64,000 bases of DNA, from NCBI GenBank assembly GCA_030425205.1, contig JAUIAP010000004.1, positions 124,001 through 188,000 on the forward strand, read 5' to 3'. The DNA comes from Anaerolineae bacterium (lineage in GTDB: Bacteria > Chloroflexota > Anaerolineae > Promineifilales > Promineifilaceae). The position numbers and the translations under genes were made by a program. The notes below the pieces were generated by a model. That model did not search any database. It worked only from the letters and a program-made list of their open reading frames with translations, and was not told the origin of the DNA. This document shows, one piece after another, positions 52,483 to 61,652 of this stretch. How positions within the stretch are numbered: position 1 is the stretch's first letter; each line of letters opens with the position of its first letter.

Positions 52483-52539
52483 GGAGTGGAGAGTGGTAAG
52501 ATAAAGGCGTGCATCGTACCCTTAAATATATTCGTTGAT

Positions 52540-53757
52540 TTACACTGTGAGCATCTTTGCGACCTGCTTCATTATCGCTTCGGCAACCGCCTCTTTCGAC
52601 TGTAAGGGAATCTCGATCATTAAATCATCTTTGCCCAAAAGCGTAATGGCGTTTGTTGCGCTGCGAAAGCCTGTTTGTGTTCCACCAACATCATTAACTG
52701 CGATTAGGTCTAGCCCTTTACGCGCCAACTTTGATTGACCATTTTCGAGCCAATTCTGCGTCTCGGCCGCAAACCCGACCATGAATAGTTCAGCATGATT
52801 GACCGCCTTCCATGCGCGCACCGCCACGGTAATGTCTGGGTTGCGCGTTAGTTCGATGGTTGGCACGCCGTCCATCTCTTTTTTGATCTTTTGGGTGGCG
52901 GGATTTTTCGGCCGAAAATCCCCAACCGCCGCCGCCATGATCAAAATATCCTGCTCCTGAATAACTGCCATCACCGCATCATGTAGCTCAACTGCCGTCT
53001 GAATCTGCACATGGTTTACGCCGAATGGAATTGGCTCATGAATGCGCCCCGTGATCAGCGTCACCTCTGCGCCCATATCGACCGCCGCCTGCGCCAGCGC
53101 GACCCCCTGCTTGCCCGACGAATGGTTTGAGATAAAACGCACGGGATCGATTGGCTCCTGCGTTGGCCCCGCCGAAATCAGCACGTGCTTGCCTGCCAAC
53201 ACACCGTTGCGTCCCAGCACGCGCCGTATATGCCCGATCATCTCGGCCGTTTCGGGCAATCGCCCTTTCCCGACCAAACCCGATGCCATACGACCCTCTT
53301 TCGGCTCAATCACAACAACGCCGCGCGCCCGCAACAGCGCAACATTTTCCTGCACTGCGGGATGGGCAAACATACCACCATCCATCGCAGGTGCGACGAC
53401 GACGGGACAGCGTGCCGCGAGTGCCGTGACGGTTAAGAAGTTGTCGGCAAAACCTTGTGCAAGTTTGGCAAGCGTGTGGGCAGTGGCGGGAGAGACGAGC
53501 AAGAGATCGGCCGATTCTCCCAACTTGACATGCTGCACATGCCCATCACGATTCCATAAATCGCTATAAACCGTGCGTCCCGTCACCGCTTGAAAAGTCA
53601 GCGGTGTGACAAACTGTTGCGCCGCCTCTGTCAAAATCACATCGACCAACGCACCCGCTTGGGTTAATTTTGAGGCGAGATCGGCCGATTTGTAACACGC
53701 AATCGACCCCGACACCCCTAACACGATTCGTTTACTATCTAGCAAGCTGTTCGACAC
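52540..53757 (-). CDS. coaBC: Bifunctional phosphopantothenoylcysteine decarboxylase/synthetase
   Basis: A 405-residue coenzyme A biosynthesis enzyme. The CoaC flavin domain comes first: GVSGSIACYKSADL, the catalytic His region NRDGHVQHVKLG (near 70) and PAMDGGMF (near 120). The CoaB synthetase domain follows: LISAGPTQEPIDPVRFISN (near 195) and AAAVGDFRP (near 285), with the Lys of KIKKE nearby. GTG at 53757 follows AAAGGAG five bases upstream; a TTG at 53772 is the only longer start. The ribosome site overlaps the trpD stop, so trpD and coaBC are coupled. Confidence 0.95.
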   Translation of the reverse strand: MSNSLLDSKRIVLGVSGSIACYKSADLASKLTQAGALVDVILTEAAQQFVTPLTFQAVTGRTVYSDLWNRDGHVQHVKLGESADLLLVSPATAHTLAKLAQGFADNFLTVTALAARCPVVVAPAMDGGMFAHPAVQENVALLRARGVVVIEPKEGRMASGLVGKGRLPETAEMIGHIRRVLGRNGVLAGKHVLISAGPTQEPIDPVRFISNHSSGKQGVALAQAAVDMGAEVTLITGRIHEPIPFGVNHVQIQTAVELHDAVMAVIQEQDILIMAAAVGDFRPKNPATQKIKKEMDGVPTIELTRNPDITVAVRAWKAVNHAELFMVGFAAETQNWLENGQSKLARKGLDLIAVNDVGGTQTGFRSATNAITLLGKDDLMIEIPLQSKEAVAEAIMKQVAKMLTV

Positions 53758-53768
53758 AAAATCTCCTT

Positions 53769-54788
53769 TCAAACCGCATTGGTCATTTCAATCCACCGAT
53801 CCAACTTTGCCAACGCCTCTCCACTGTCAACGGCATCCTCCGCCTCTTCCAATCCCCGCACAAAATCTCCCGTCTCCACACACAACGCCCCTGCGGCATT
53901 TAACAAAACGATGTCCCGCTTCGCACCGCGAATTTTTCCGCTCAATATTCCCCGCGTGATCGTCGCATTCTCTTGAGGCGTGCCTCCCACCAGCTCCGTC
54001 ATGGCAGCACGCGGCAGCCCCAGATTGACGGGATCGAGGTCATACGTCACGACGCGCTTGTTGTGCCAATGGCTGACCCGATTGACGCCCGTCACGCTCA
54101 ACTCGTCCAAATTATCCGCCCCATGCACGACAAATGCCGCCTTCGCGCCGAGTTTGCCCAATGTCTCCGCCATCGGTTCCGTATACTCTGGCGCAAATAC
54201 ACCGACCATGTAGTGGGTCGCCTGTGCGGGATTAGAGAGAGGGCCGAGAATGTTGAAGATGGTGCGCTGTTGTATTTCACGACGCGCACCTATCGCGTGG
54301 CGCATAGCAGGATGATGCTTCAGCGCATAGAGAAAACCGATGCCAACTTCAGCAATGACTGCTTCAACTTGATCCGCGTCAAGATCCAAATTCCCGCCTA
54401 ATGCTGTCAACACATCGGCCGCCCCACTGCGACTGCTCGCCGCCCGATTGCCATGCTTGGCGACCGTCTTCCCTGCTCCCGCTACAACAAACGCCGTAGT
54501 CGTTGAGATGTTAAATGTATGCGCCCCGTCGCCACCCGTTCCGACAATGTCGTACAGCTTCCCGTCCGTCGTCTCAACATTGACAGGCACCACATGCGAC
54601 CGCATCGACGCGGCACTCCCCGCAATCTCCGCCGCAGTCTCCCCCTTCATCCGCAGCGCGGTCAGATAGCTCCCAATCTGCGCCTGCGTCCCTGCGCCAG
54701 CCATAATCACGTCCATCGCTTCCTGCGCTTGCTCAAATGTCAAATCCCGCCGATTTATCAGCTCGGCAATATAAGGTTTCAAATCCAT
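53769..54788 (-). CDS. trpD: Anthranilate phosphoribosyltransferase
   Basis: A 339-residue enzyme that joins anthranilate to PRPP in tryptophan synthesis. VGTGGDGAHTFNIST (near 83) is the PRPP loop, KHGNRAASSRSGAADVL (near 110) the anthranilate channel and metal region, and GARREIQQRTIFNILGPLSN (near 168) the conserved second PRPP segment. Close homologues are the pyrimidine phosphorylases, but the KHGNR motif and length favour TrpD. No other trp gene is present. It is upstream of coaBC in the same transcript. Confidence 0.93.
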   Translation of the reverse strand: MDLKPYIAELINRRDLTFEQAQEAMDVIMAGAGTQAQIGSYLTALRMKGETAAEIAGSAASMRSHVVPVNVETTDGKLYDIVGTGGDGAHTFNISTTTAFVVAGAGKTVAKHGNRAASSRSGAADVLTALGGNLDLDADQVEAVIAEVGIGFLYALKHHPAMRHAIGARREIQQRTIFNILGPLSNPAQATHYMVGVFAPEYTEPMAETLGKLGAKAAFVVHGADNLDELSVTGVNRVSHWHNKRVVTYDLDPVNLGLPRAAMTELVGGTPQENATITRGILSGKIRGAKRDIVLLNAAGALCVETGDFVRGLEEAEDAVDSGEALAKLDRWIEMTNAV

Positions 54789-54870
54789 GTATCACTCCAC
54801 TTAATCTTCTCTATAAGCCCAATTGCAACACACCAGAACGCTGTATCTGATGAACCAGTGTTTAGCGCTA

Positions 54871-55071
54871 GGTTCTGTTGGCATTTTACAAAATCAGATG
54901 TTGAAGCTAGGTAAACGGCGCATGGCCTCAACGGAGGCACAATTTAACGCCGTTTATCTCGCCCTAGAAGGACCTCTTTGCGCAAAAGGGCGAGACAAAC
55001 GGTATAAACAATATGCCAACAATAGAACATGAACCGTTTGCCTAGCCCCTACACCAAATGTTAACAGAACC
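54871..55071. mobile_element. 201-bp MITE-like element with terminal inverted repeats
   Basis: The ends are GGTTCTGTTGGCATTT (54871-54886) and, read inward from the right, GGTTCTGTTAACATTT (55071-55056). Similarity continues with (A)GCTAGGTAAACGG on the left and GCTAGGCAAACGG on the right. TA flanks both sides (54869-54870 and 55072-55073), as expected for a TA target duplication of IS630/mariner-like elements. Inside is a further hairpin (CTCGCCCT with AGGGCGAG). No transposase frame fits, so it would be non-autonomous. The rest of the 450-base gap 54789-55238 shows nothing else. Confidence 0.75.
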
Positions 55072-55238
55072 TAAAATGTGATGTGCCTGCGTCAGCATAA
55101 TCTAAGTATAACAGGGGGTTCAGTCCCACGCCCACCGAGCGCAACAATCGCACAGGCAAATTCGCACAACTTTTTTGGCTAAAAAGTTGTGCGAAACATC
55201 TGCTAGTTCCACCCGCACACATTCGCTAAAATCAGCAG

Positions 55239-55883
55239 ATGATTGAGCAATGGAGCGATGGAATCTACCTTGTCAACCGTTATAGCCGCTATTCAGTCGG
55301 TTGCTGGATACTTTACTACAATGGCGAATGTGCCATTCTCGAATTCCCCCAGTTTGATGGGGCGTCCCCCGTCGATGAGGTGTCGGCTATTGTAGAGCAG
55401 CACGGCGTTAACGTGCGCTATCTCATCTGCTCTCACAGCCATTACGATCATTTCTACCCCAGCACCGCCAGCGCCTTTCAAGACCGCTTTCCCCATTCAC
55501 ATTTAGTTTTGCAAAGTGGCTTCCGCCCACGCGCCCGCATGTTGCGCGATGTCCACTACTTCGACGACACGGCCGTTCTCAACATCGGCGGTGAGCCGCT
55601 CTATCTCGTCTTTGCCCCCAAACATAGCTGGACCGACACACACGTTATCTTTCGCGGCTCGATTTTTACGGGGGACTGGGCATTGGGGACGTTGCGCTCT
55701 GTCAACGCCTTTGTCCCTGCCAACGTCAAGCACGCTTCGATTGATCGACTGCAACGCTTCCCGCACGAAATCGGTGGCTATCACATCCACAAACTGTTCT
55801 CGACCCACGCGAACGACCGCCGCGAAGGGATCAATTTTCAGCATTTGCTCAATGAAACACACATCGACCGCAAAGGTTGGTAG
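55239..55883 (+). CDS. Metallo-beta-lactamase fold hydrolase
   Basis: A 214-residue MBL-fold protein. ICSHSHYDHFY (near 67) is the HxHxDH zinc motif, APKHSWTDTH (near 128) gives the next His, IFTGDWALG (near 146) the bridging Asp, and LFSTHAND (near 188) the last His. All ligands of a binuclear site are present. The fold covers lactonases, glyoxalase II-like thioesterases and others; the short size and lack of extra domains leave the substrate open. TAAAAT six bases before the ATG suggests a leaderless start. Confidence 0.82.
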   Translation: MIEQWSDGIYLVNRYSRYSVGCWILYYNGECAILEFPQFDGASPVDEVSAIVEQHGVNVRYLICSHSHYDHFYPSTASAFQDRFPHSHLVLQSGFRPRARMLRDVHYFDDTAVLNIGGEPLYLVFAPKHSWTDTHVIFRGSIFTGDWALGTLRSVNAFVPANVKHASIDRLQRFPHEIGGYHIHKLFSTHANDRREGINFQHLLNETHIDRKGW

Positions 55884-56318
55884 ACAGGGCATGTCCAGCG
55901 TTGTCCGCAAATTGTCCGTGTCTGGACGTATGTTTTTGCTATGATGTAAGCAGGTAGTGCTTTGGTACTACTTGGGAGTCATTCGATTTGGCAATCAGCA
56001 CCGCCAAATCTGCGATGTTGGAGCCGTACCAATTTCATCGCATGTGGCAGACAGTAGCCCCGTCTGTCATTCACCAGAAACCGACAATTTTATTTTCCCC
56101 ACCAGCAATATCGGTGACCGACGTACAGAAATGTTTGCTTTGTTTACGCCTATTGTAAATTGTGTAAGGTAAATCGTTTGCCATACACGTTATGTTTAAG
56201 GTTAGACAAATCGTAGTTGCACAATAGGAAGTTGCAAAGACAGCTTTGGATATTAAGCAGCTATTTGACTGCCTATTGGGAATTAGTAGGGCATCCCTGC
56301 CCTCATTATAGAGTAGCA
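55884..56318. other. Gene-free 435-base spacer before the signalling cluster
   Basis: I see no gene here. A weak inverted repeat (AGGTAGT near 55950 with ACTACTT near 55966) is the only structure. No clear consensus promoter stands out near the PP2C start, though the first gene of the cluster must be transcribed from this spacer or its own coding start. Confidence 0.5.
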
Positions 56319-59300
56319 ATGACAGCACCAATAAAACTCGCTGAAAGTCAGTCTGTCCACACCTACGTCGATGAACGCATCGGCGCATTTACCGTTCCAG
56401 GGCCACATCATGGCGAATCGGGCTCGCAGGATTCATTTTGGCCGACGGCTGGCGCACCGATAGCCGATGAGCTTTCACGACTGGACATTGTGCAGCATGG
56501 TCGTCTATACATCTTGGCCGACGGCGTCTCGCTCTGTGCCGATGGGAAAGAGGCGAGCCGTATTGCCGTCGAAACAGCGGGCAACTACTACTATCAAACG
56601 ACAAGCGCATATCCACCGACGGAGGCTGGACGCATTCAGCGATTAGAAGATGCCGTTTGGCAGGCGCACTTGAGCGTCGAGGCATGGGATGAGCGGCTGT
56701 TTTGCTGGCGTGCGGAAAAGCATCCCGACGGCGTGGCACACTATTTCCGCAACGATCAGGTTGCCAGTGAGGGTGAGCTAGCGGGCGGTTCCGCTCGGCC
56801 GATCTGCCCACTCTGTAACAACCCGCTTGTTGGATTACAAACAACCATTCTCGCCGCGCTCGTGCGCGGACAACATTTAACGATTGTCGGAGTTGGTGAT
56901 TGCAGCGCATTTCGACTGCCCAACAACCCCGACTATGGCGTCGAGTGGATTTTCACACCACAGGATGGCAAATTTTTGGGAATGCCAAGTTTGACCCGCC
57001 AAGCCATCTTGGGGCAAACATTTTCGCTCTCGCCCGGCGACGACATGCTATTGTGTAGCGATGGCATGGTGAAAGTCCTCAATGGACTGCACAGCGACAT
57101 GGGCTGGCATCAATTTTTGCGGCAGCGGCTTGATGGCGACTATCAGGCTAATGTGCGGGAAACGATTCAAGATTTAGATGGTTGGCGGTTGAGCAAGCCA
57201 CGTCAACGCAAGTTACATGACGACTTAACCCTTGTGGCGGCGGGTCTCCAACCCGAAGCGGTTGTCAATCGCCAAACAGAGCGTGCCTTCCAACGCTACG
57301 ATGAGCTTGTTGCAAAAGAACAGCCCATTGAGAAAGATTTTGAGGCGTTTCTCGGTTCGGCCGAAAATGCGCTGATCAACAATGACGATCCTAAACTGTG
57401 GCAACTCTTTGGCAAGGCGTTGCATCGCTATGGCATCCAACGCTTGGTGGCGGCGGACGACTGGCGAGATCCAACGCTCGTCTACACGCTCGAAGTGGCG
57501 GCGACGATTTTGCGCCAAAGCGATGATTGGGTCACAACGGCTCGTCGTCTCGCCCAAGTCAGCACGTGGGCCAATGACAAGTCCTCGCTCGACGAAATCT
57601 CCTCCGAAGTACACACACTACTGGTCAGCGATCTCTATAGCGTCGATTTTCGCAGCGACGCGCCCAACATCATCGAGAAGCTATGCCATGATTTTGATGG
57701 CATTGCCGATTATCTCGAAGGGTATGGGATGAGCGCAGCGGCGAGTCAATATCGCAGCTTTATCAACTACTTGGGTGTGGCACAGGAGAGCAGCGGTGAT
57801 GAAAAGCGAGCGTTGCCCGCGCGTGATGAAGTGCAGGTCACCTCTTCGACTGACGAAGAAAATTCGCAAGCGTTGGAGATGCAGATTCAGCAGGCGATTG
57901 CTGATGGCAAATGGGAGATTGCGCAAGAGCTGATTATCGAACTAAACAAGCTGAAAGGTGCGACGCTCAATCTGGACACGGAGGGGGTCGATACCTCCCC
58001 CACTCGGCCGATTGGCGTGCGCTCCCCCCTCTTGCAAACGCGGATGCCTGAGTCGCAGACTGAGTCGAACGGCAGCCGGCGCACTGAACTCGTCATGCCC
58101 TACCAGCAGGTACAGCGGGTCTTCCACTCACGGGAGCCCGTCGCGTTGGTGCGTGATGCGGCCCATGCGGCATTTTCGGCCGATCCCGACATCCTCGACC
58201 CCAGCATGGCCTACGATTTAATGAAGGAGGCCGCAAAACTCTATCCCAAGATGGGTGTCGGCAAGGCGGATTGGGAGACGCTTTGGAACGACCCGAACAG
58301 TGAATTTACCTTGCTGCCCGATGGGAGTCTGCCCGATGCAATGCAATTTGGTGAGATTGCGGCCGCGCTCAAAGTGATCCGCGATTTGGGGTATTTAACC
58401 GCGCAAAGTCAGTCGGCCAGCATTCGTAACTTGCAAAAACGTGCGGCAAAAGAGGAACTCAAACAGCTTGACAAATGGCGGGATGATGTCCAGCGCGCAG
58501 GGTTGCTCCCCTACAACAGCGGCTGGGGTGCATGGTGGTATGCGCGTCAGTTGGCGCAAGCGCGGCAAATTTTGCCACAAGAGCGCGATTTGACGACGAA
58601 AAAGATTCGTCTTAGCCCGCTCGATGAAGCACGCCTACACTATACGGAAGCGTTGTGGCGCGGGATGTTGGCACAGAAATCGGCCGATGAGCTTGCTGAA
58701 CCGTTCGCCGAAATCCTCTTTGAAAAACTAGAAGCGTGCGCCCAACTTGAGGAGCCACCCTACTCAGACAAGGCGACCGAACTTAGCAACGCGCTGCGCA
58801 AGCCAACTGTGATTAGTCGCGCCTTCTTTGTTGAGCAGGTTGCAAACCCCGACCACGCGACAGGTGATGAAGAGGCACGCATGGCGCGACTAAAGAGCCA
58901 TATCGTTGCCGCAGCGTGGGAAGTGACGTTCGCAATGGCGGAAGGTCGACTGCCAATTGATCGTGAGGCGTTGCAAGCAGTTCAGACAGAGCTGATCAAC
59001 GCGCCATTTGATGTCACACAAATGACGGGCGACAACGGCCTGCGCCTCACCGTCATCTACAATTTACTATCGCTCGTTATCCATCATGACGATGGCGCCA
59101 TTATCAACGGCTTCTATGCTTATGAGTTGAAAGTTCCACGCCAATTGAGCGAGGATGATTTCCGTCGCTTGGCCGACCTGCGCAGCGCGGTCGTCAGCGC
59201 GGCATGGACAGACACGTTGGCAGAAGCAGCTAAGAAGGAACCGTATACACTGCCAGCGGCGGGTAAATTTGTCAGTCGTGTGCGACCAGACCGCGCCACA

Positions 59301-60188
59301 CCAGAGGGTCGCCGCTTGCAAGCGGTACGTGCCTTGTTGCCCCACCTGAGCCAAACGTATGAAGATTGGTTTGAATATAGCTTGTTCCTCTATCAGTGGA
59401 CACCACCGCTTGAGCTAACGGAACGTGATCAGACGCAACTGTACACCTTAGTAGAGGAGGTGGTCGCTACCGCGTGGCAATGCGCACTCGACATGATTGC
59501 TGGTCGCGCTGGCGTGACGTTGAGCGCGGCGCGGATTGGCTCGTTGCGAACGCTGTTTGGCGACGTGACATGGCGTGACGATCAGCCACGCATCGTGACG
59601 GCACGCCTACGTGCCATGCAAGAGCTGATGCCGCTCTTGTTGACGTTGATGAGCGAACGCGCAACGCTGACAAAGAAATCGGCCGAAGCACAAAAGTCAT
59701 TTGGGATGGTTGAAGACGAGTTAAACAATGCGGATACGTCCGCCTTGAGTGCCGCATGTGACCAACCGCTTGAGCGATTATGGCAATTTGCGCTGGCGGC
59801 CGTGCGCGGCGAAGTTGATTACGCACGCATTCGTGATGAGATTGATCAACTTGCGCAAATGAAGACATTCCCCGGTGATCAGGATGCGACGTGGGAAGCG
59901 GCAGAGCATTTGTTGCATGTCGCCAACCAGCGCGGGAGCGATAAGCCAAAGTATGAAATCGTCTCGCAAGAGCTATTCAAAGCGTTCCGGACTGTCAACA
60001 TCGAGCGGGATGCAAACACCGAATTTGAAGCGAAAAATCGCCAACTTTACGAGTTGAGCTACTTCCAATTGACTGACTGGAAAGACGCACTGCCTGTCAC
60101 CCCCTCCATCTGGAGCCGTCGTCGCGTCAATGCAGAAAAACGGCGCATTCAAGAATATTGGTTGTTGAGAAAAGAGTATGGGATGTAA
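56319..60188 (+). CDS. Giant PP2C-domain protein with zinc-binding insert and helical repeats
   Basis: A 1,289-residue cytoplasmic protein. Residues 1-320 form a PP2C-type phosphatase: DERIGAFTVPGPHHGESGSQ opens it, LYILADGVSLCADGKEAS (near 65) holds the metal Asp-Gly, HLTIVGVGDCSAFRL (near 190) and LLCSDGMVKVL (near 245) follow, and HDDLTLVAAG ends it. An insert with ICPLC (near 163) suggests a zinc knuckle. The remaining ~960 residues are helical, with an acidic linker near 500-600 and about four repeats of ~95 residues from 850 on (AAAWEVTFAMAEG, SAAWTDTLAEAAK, ATAWQCALDMIAG, ERLWQFALAAVRG). The start at 56319 begins the domain; the frame extends to 56217. It is first in a four-gene cluster and probably dephosphorylates a Ser/Thr phosphoprotein. 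Confidence 0.8.
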   Translation: MTAPIKLAESQSVHTYVDERIGAFTVPGPHHGESGSQDSFWPTAGAPIADELSRLDIVQHGRLYILADGVSLCADGKEASRIAVETAGNYYYQTTSAYPPTEAGRIQRLEDAVWQAHLSVEAWDERLFCWRAEKHPDGVAHYFRNDQVASEGELAGGSARPICPLCNNPLVGLQTTILAALVRGQHLTIVGVGDCSAFRLPNNPDYGVEWIFTPQDGKFLGMPSLTRQAILGQTFSLSPGDDMLLCSDGMVKVLNGLHSDMGWHQFLRQRLDGDYQANVRETIQDLDGWRLSKPRQRKLHDDLTLVAAGLQPEAVVNRQTERAFQRYDELVAKEQPIEKDFEAFLGSAENALINNDDPKLWQLFGKALHRYGIQRLVAADDWRDPTLVYTLEVAATILRQSDDWVTTARRLAQVSTWANDKSSLDEISSEVHTLLVSDLYSVDFRSDAPNIIEKLCHDFDGIADYLEGYGMSAAASQYRSFINYLGVAQESSGDEKRALPARDEVQVTSSTDEENSQALEMQIQQAIADGKWEIAQELIIELNKLKGATLNLDTEGVDTSPTRPIGVRSPLLQTRMPESQTESNGSRRTELVMPYQQVQRVFHSREPVALVRDAAHAAFSADPDILDPSMAYDLMKEAAKLYPKMGVGKADWETLWNDPNSEFTLLPDGSLPDAMQFGEIAAALKVIRDLGYLTAQSQSASIRNLQKRAAKEELKQLDKWRDDVQRAGLLPYNSGWGAWWYARQLAQARQILPQERDLTTKKIRLSPLDEARLHYTEALWRGMLAQKSADELAEPFAEILFEKLEACAQLEEPPYSDKATELSNALRKPTVISRAFFVEQVANPDHATGDEEARMARLKSHIVAAAWEVTFAMAEGRLPIDREALQAVQTELINAPFDVTQMTGDNGLRLTVIYNLLSLVIHHDDGAIINGFYAYELKVPRQLSEDDFRRLADLRSAVVSAAWTDTLAEAAKKEPYTLPAAGKFVSRVRPDRATPEGRRLQAVRALLPHLSQTYEDWFEYSLFLYQWTPPLELTERDQTQLYTLVEEVVATAWQCALDMIAGRAGVTLSAARIGSLRTLFGDVTWRDDQPRIVTARLRAMQELMPLLLTLMSERATLTKKSAEAQKSFGMVEDELNNADTSALSAACDQPLERLWQFALAAVRGEVDYARIRDEIDQLAQMKTFPGDQDATWEAAEHLLHVANQRGSDKPKYEIVSQELFKAFRTVNIERDANTEFEAKNRQLYELSYFQLTDWKDALPVTPSIWSRRRVNAEKRRIQEYWLLRKEYGM

Positions 60189-60250
60189 TGATGATGTGAT
60201 TAGTCATGTGTGGAACACGGTGGACAAAGAAACTGCCATGCTCCATTCGC

Positions 60251-60271
60251 CACTATTCACTATCCACTGTT
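60251..60271. repeat. Heptanucleotide repeat (CACTATT/CACTATC/CACTGTT)
   Basis: Three heptamers, the inverse form of the GTGAACA family at 29879 and 30945, end four bases before the next start codon. Confidence 0.7.
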
Positions 60272-60274
60272 CTA

Positions 60275-61552
60275 ATGATTGATGAAAGAGACCTCTATCA
60301 AGAAATCGAAGCGGAGTTAGGCGGGGCAGGCATTGTAGTAGCACCGCAGCCGCAAGGACGCGGCTTTTTGGCATTTGCCCTCTCGCTCTTTTCACTGTCG
60401 CTGCTATCGCTGGCGTGCGTCGTGGCATGGATATTTTTGTCAGAAGCCAACGTCGTGCCATCGGTCGGCGTTCTGCTGAACGGGACGGCCACGCCGACCG
60501 TTACACCAAGCAACACACCGACGTTGCTGCCATCACCGACACCGACAACTATTCCTGCCACAGGGACGCCTGCACCGACCGAAACGGCTCTCGTTGCCAT
60601 CGTCGCAACCAATGAGGCGGCGACACCTGAACCGACATTGACCCTTGAACCGACCGCGATTCCTGAACCGACCGCGACACCGCTGGCATGGTTGCCCAAT
60701 ATCGGCGCGTCAATGGGGACTGCACCTAGCTTTACATCCGTTGCCTTAGAAGATATTGACGCCGACACACCGCTGCAACTGATGACTTTTTTGGGTTATC
60801 GGGGCGAAGATTATAAGGATGAGCTGCGCGTTGTGCGGGCGCAGACGAACGGTTATTTGGGCGATACATCGCTGAGCGGATCGCTGAAGTTGGAAGGCGC
60901 ATTGCCTGAAGAACCCCTGTTTATGTTTGTGGGCAAAATGGCACAAGCGGCGACCTTCACTGGACAGACAGCCGTGATGCCGCTGACCGTTCCCTATGGC
61001 GAAACAACGCTCAACGTCAATTTGTCGAGCGCAATTTTGCAACAGATGGAGAATCCATCACTGGTTATCAATGCGTGGCAGCAGGAAAGTGGATGGATTG
61101 TGGTTATCGGCCGATCTCTCGAAATAGAACGCGCCATCACCGCCTGTCGCAACTCACTTGCCGCCCGCAACCCGAACTACATCATGCCCATTTCGAGCGA
61201 CACGAACACCTGCGACCCGATTGCGGGGATGTTGAACGGCTCGGCGCAACTCGATGCGCTTGTGGTGCTTGGGCTTGAACTGGACGGCGTGACGCTGCGC
61301 AACTTACTGCCTGTTTCGCCTGTGACGATTCAGAATCGCTGGATTTTCGCCGACTTAGGACGCACGGGTGCACAACTGTTGACACCCGACTTTATCGACG
61401 ATGTACTCAACAACAGCACGGCCCGCACCAACTATGGGATTGTGCGCGGAACGTGGGTTGCCGACGCGCTGACGCTTGAGGTCAACGCCATTTTGGACGC
61501 GGACACGATTGATGGACTGGTCGTTTACGACCTGCATTATTTAGCACGATGA
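60275..61552 (+). CDS. Membrane protein with Thr/Pro-rich stalk and extracellular domain
   Basis: A 425-residue protein of unknown family. A short acidic cytoplasmic part is followed by one membrane segment (about 30-55), a stalk of 90 residues very rich in Thr and Pro (near 65-145, with repeats such as TPTVTPSNTPT and PEPTATP), and an extracellular domain of about 270 residues with two Cys. The topology (N inside, stalk, C outside) fits a signal-anchored sensor or wall-spanning protein. It lies between a PP2C protein and a dual-FHA protein, so it may be the sensing or substrate partner of the module. Confidence 0.75.
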   Translation: MIDERDLYQEIEAELGGAGIVVAPQPQGRGFLAFALSLFSLSLLSLACVVAWIFLSEANVVPSVGVLLNGTATPTVTPSNTPTLLPSPTPTTIPATGTPAPTETALVAIVATNEAATPEPTLTLEPTAIPEPTATPLAWLPNIGASMGTAPSFTSVALEDIDADTPLQLMTFLGYRGEDYKDELRVVRAQTNGYLGDTSLSGSLKLEGALPEEPLFMFVGKMAQAATFTGQTAVMPLTVPYGETTLNVNLSSAILQQMENPSLVINAWQQESGWIVVIGRSLEIERAITACRNSLAARNPNYIMPISSDTNTCDPIAGMLNGSAQLDALVVLGLELDGVTLRNLLPVSPVTIQNRWIFADLGRTGAQLLTPDFIDDVLNNSTARTNYGIVRGTWVADALTLEVNAILDADTIDGLVVYDLHYLAR

Positions 61553-61556
61553 GATG

Positions 61557-61647
61557 GTAAGCAGTAAACAGACCAATCTTCGATTGGAGACGGGAAACGG
61601 TGCGACAAACTGTTGGCTGACGACCGTTTACTGACGACCGTTCACTG
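61557..61647. repeat. Heptanucleotide and 14-base repeats between cluster genes
   Basis: GTAAGCA and GTAAACA (61557-61570) belong to the heptamer family. Further on, GACGACCGTTTACT and GACGACCGTTCACT form a 14-base direct repeat just before the FHA gene. Confidence 0.7.
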
Positions 61648-61652
61648 AAACA

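Noticed and set aside
54823-55032. Short open frame within the MITE-like element
   Set aside because: It spans the inverted repeat boundary and shows no transposase motif.
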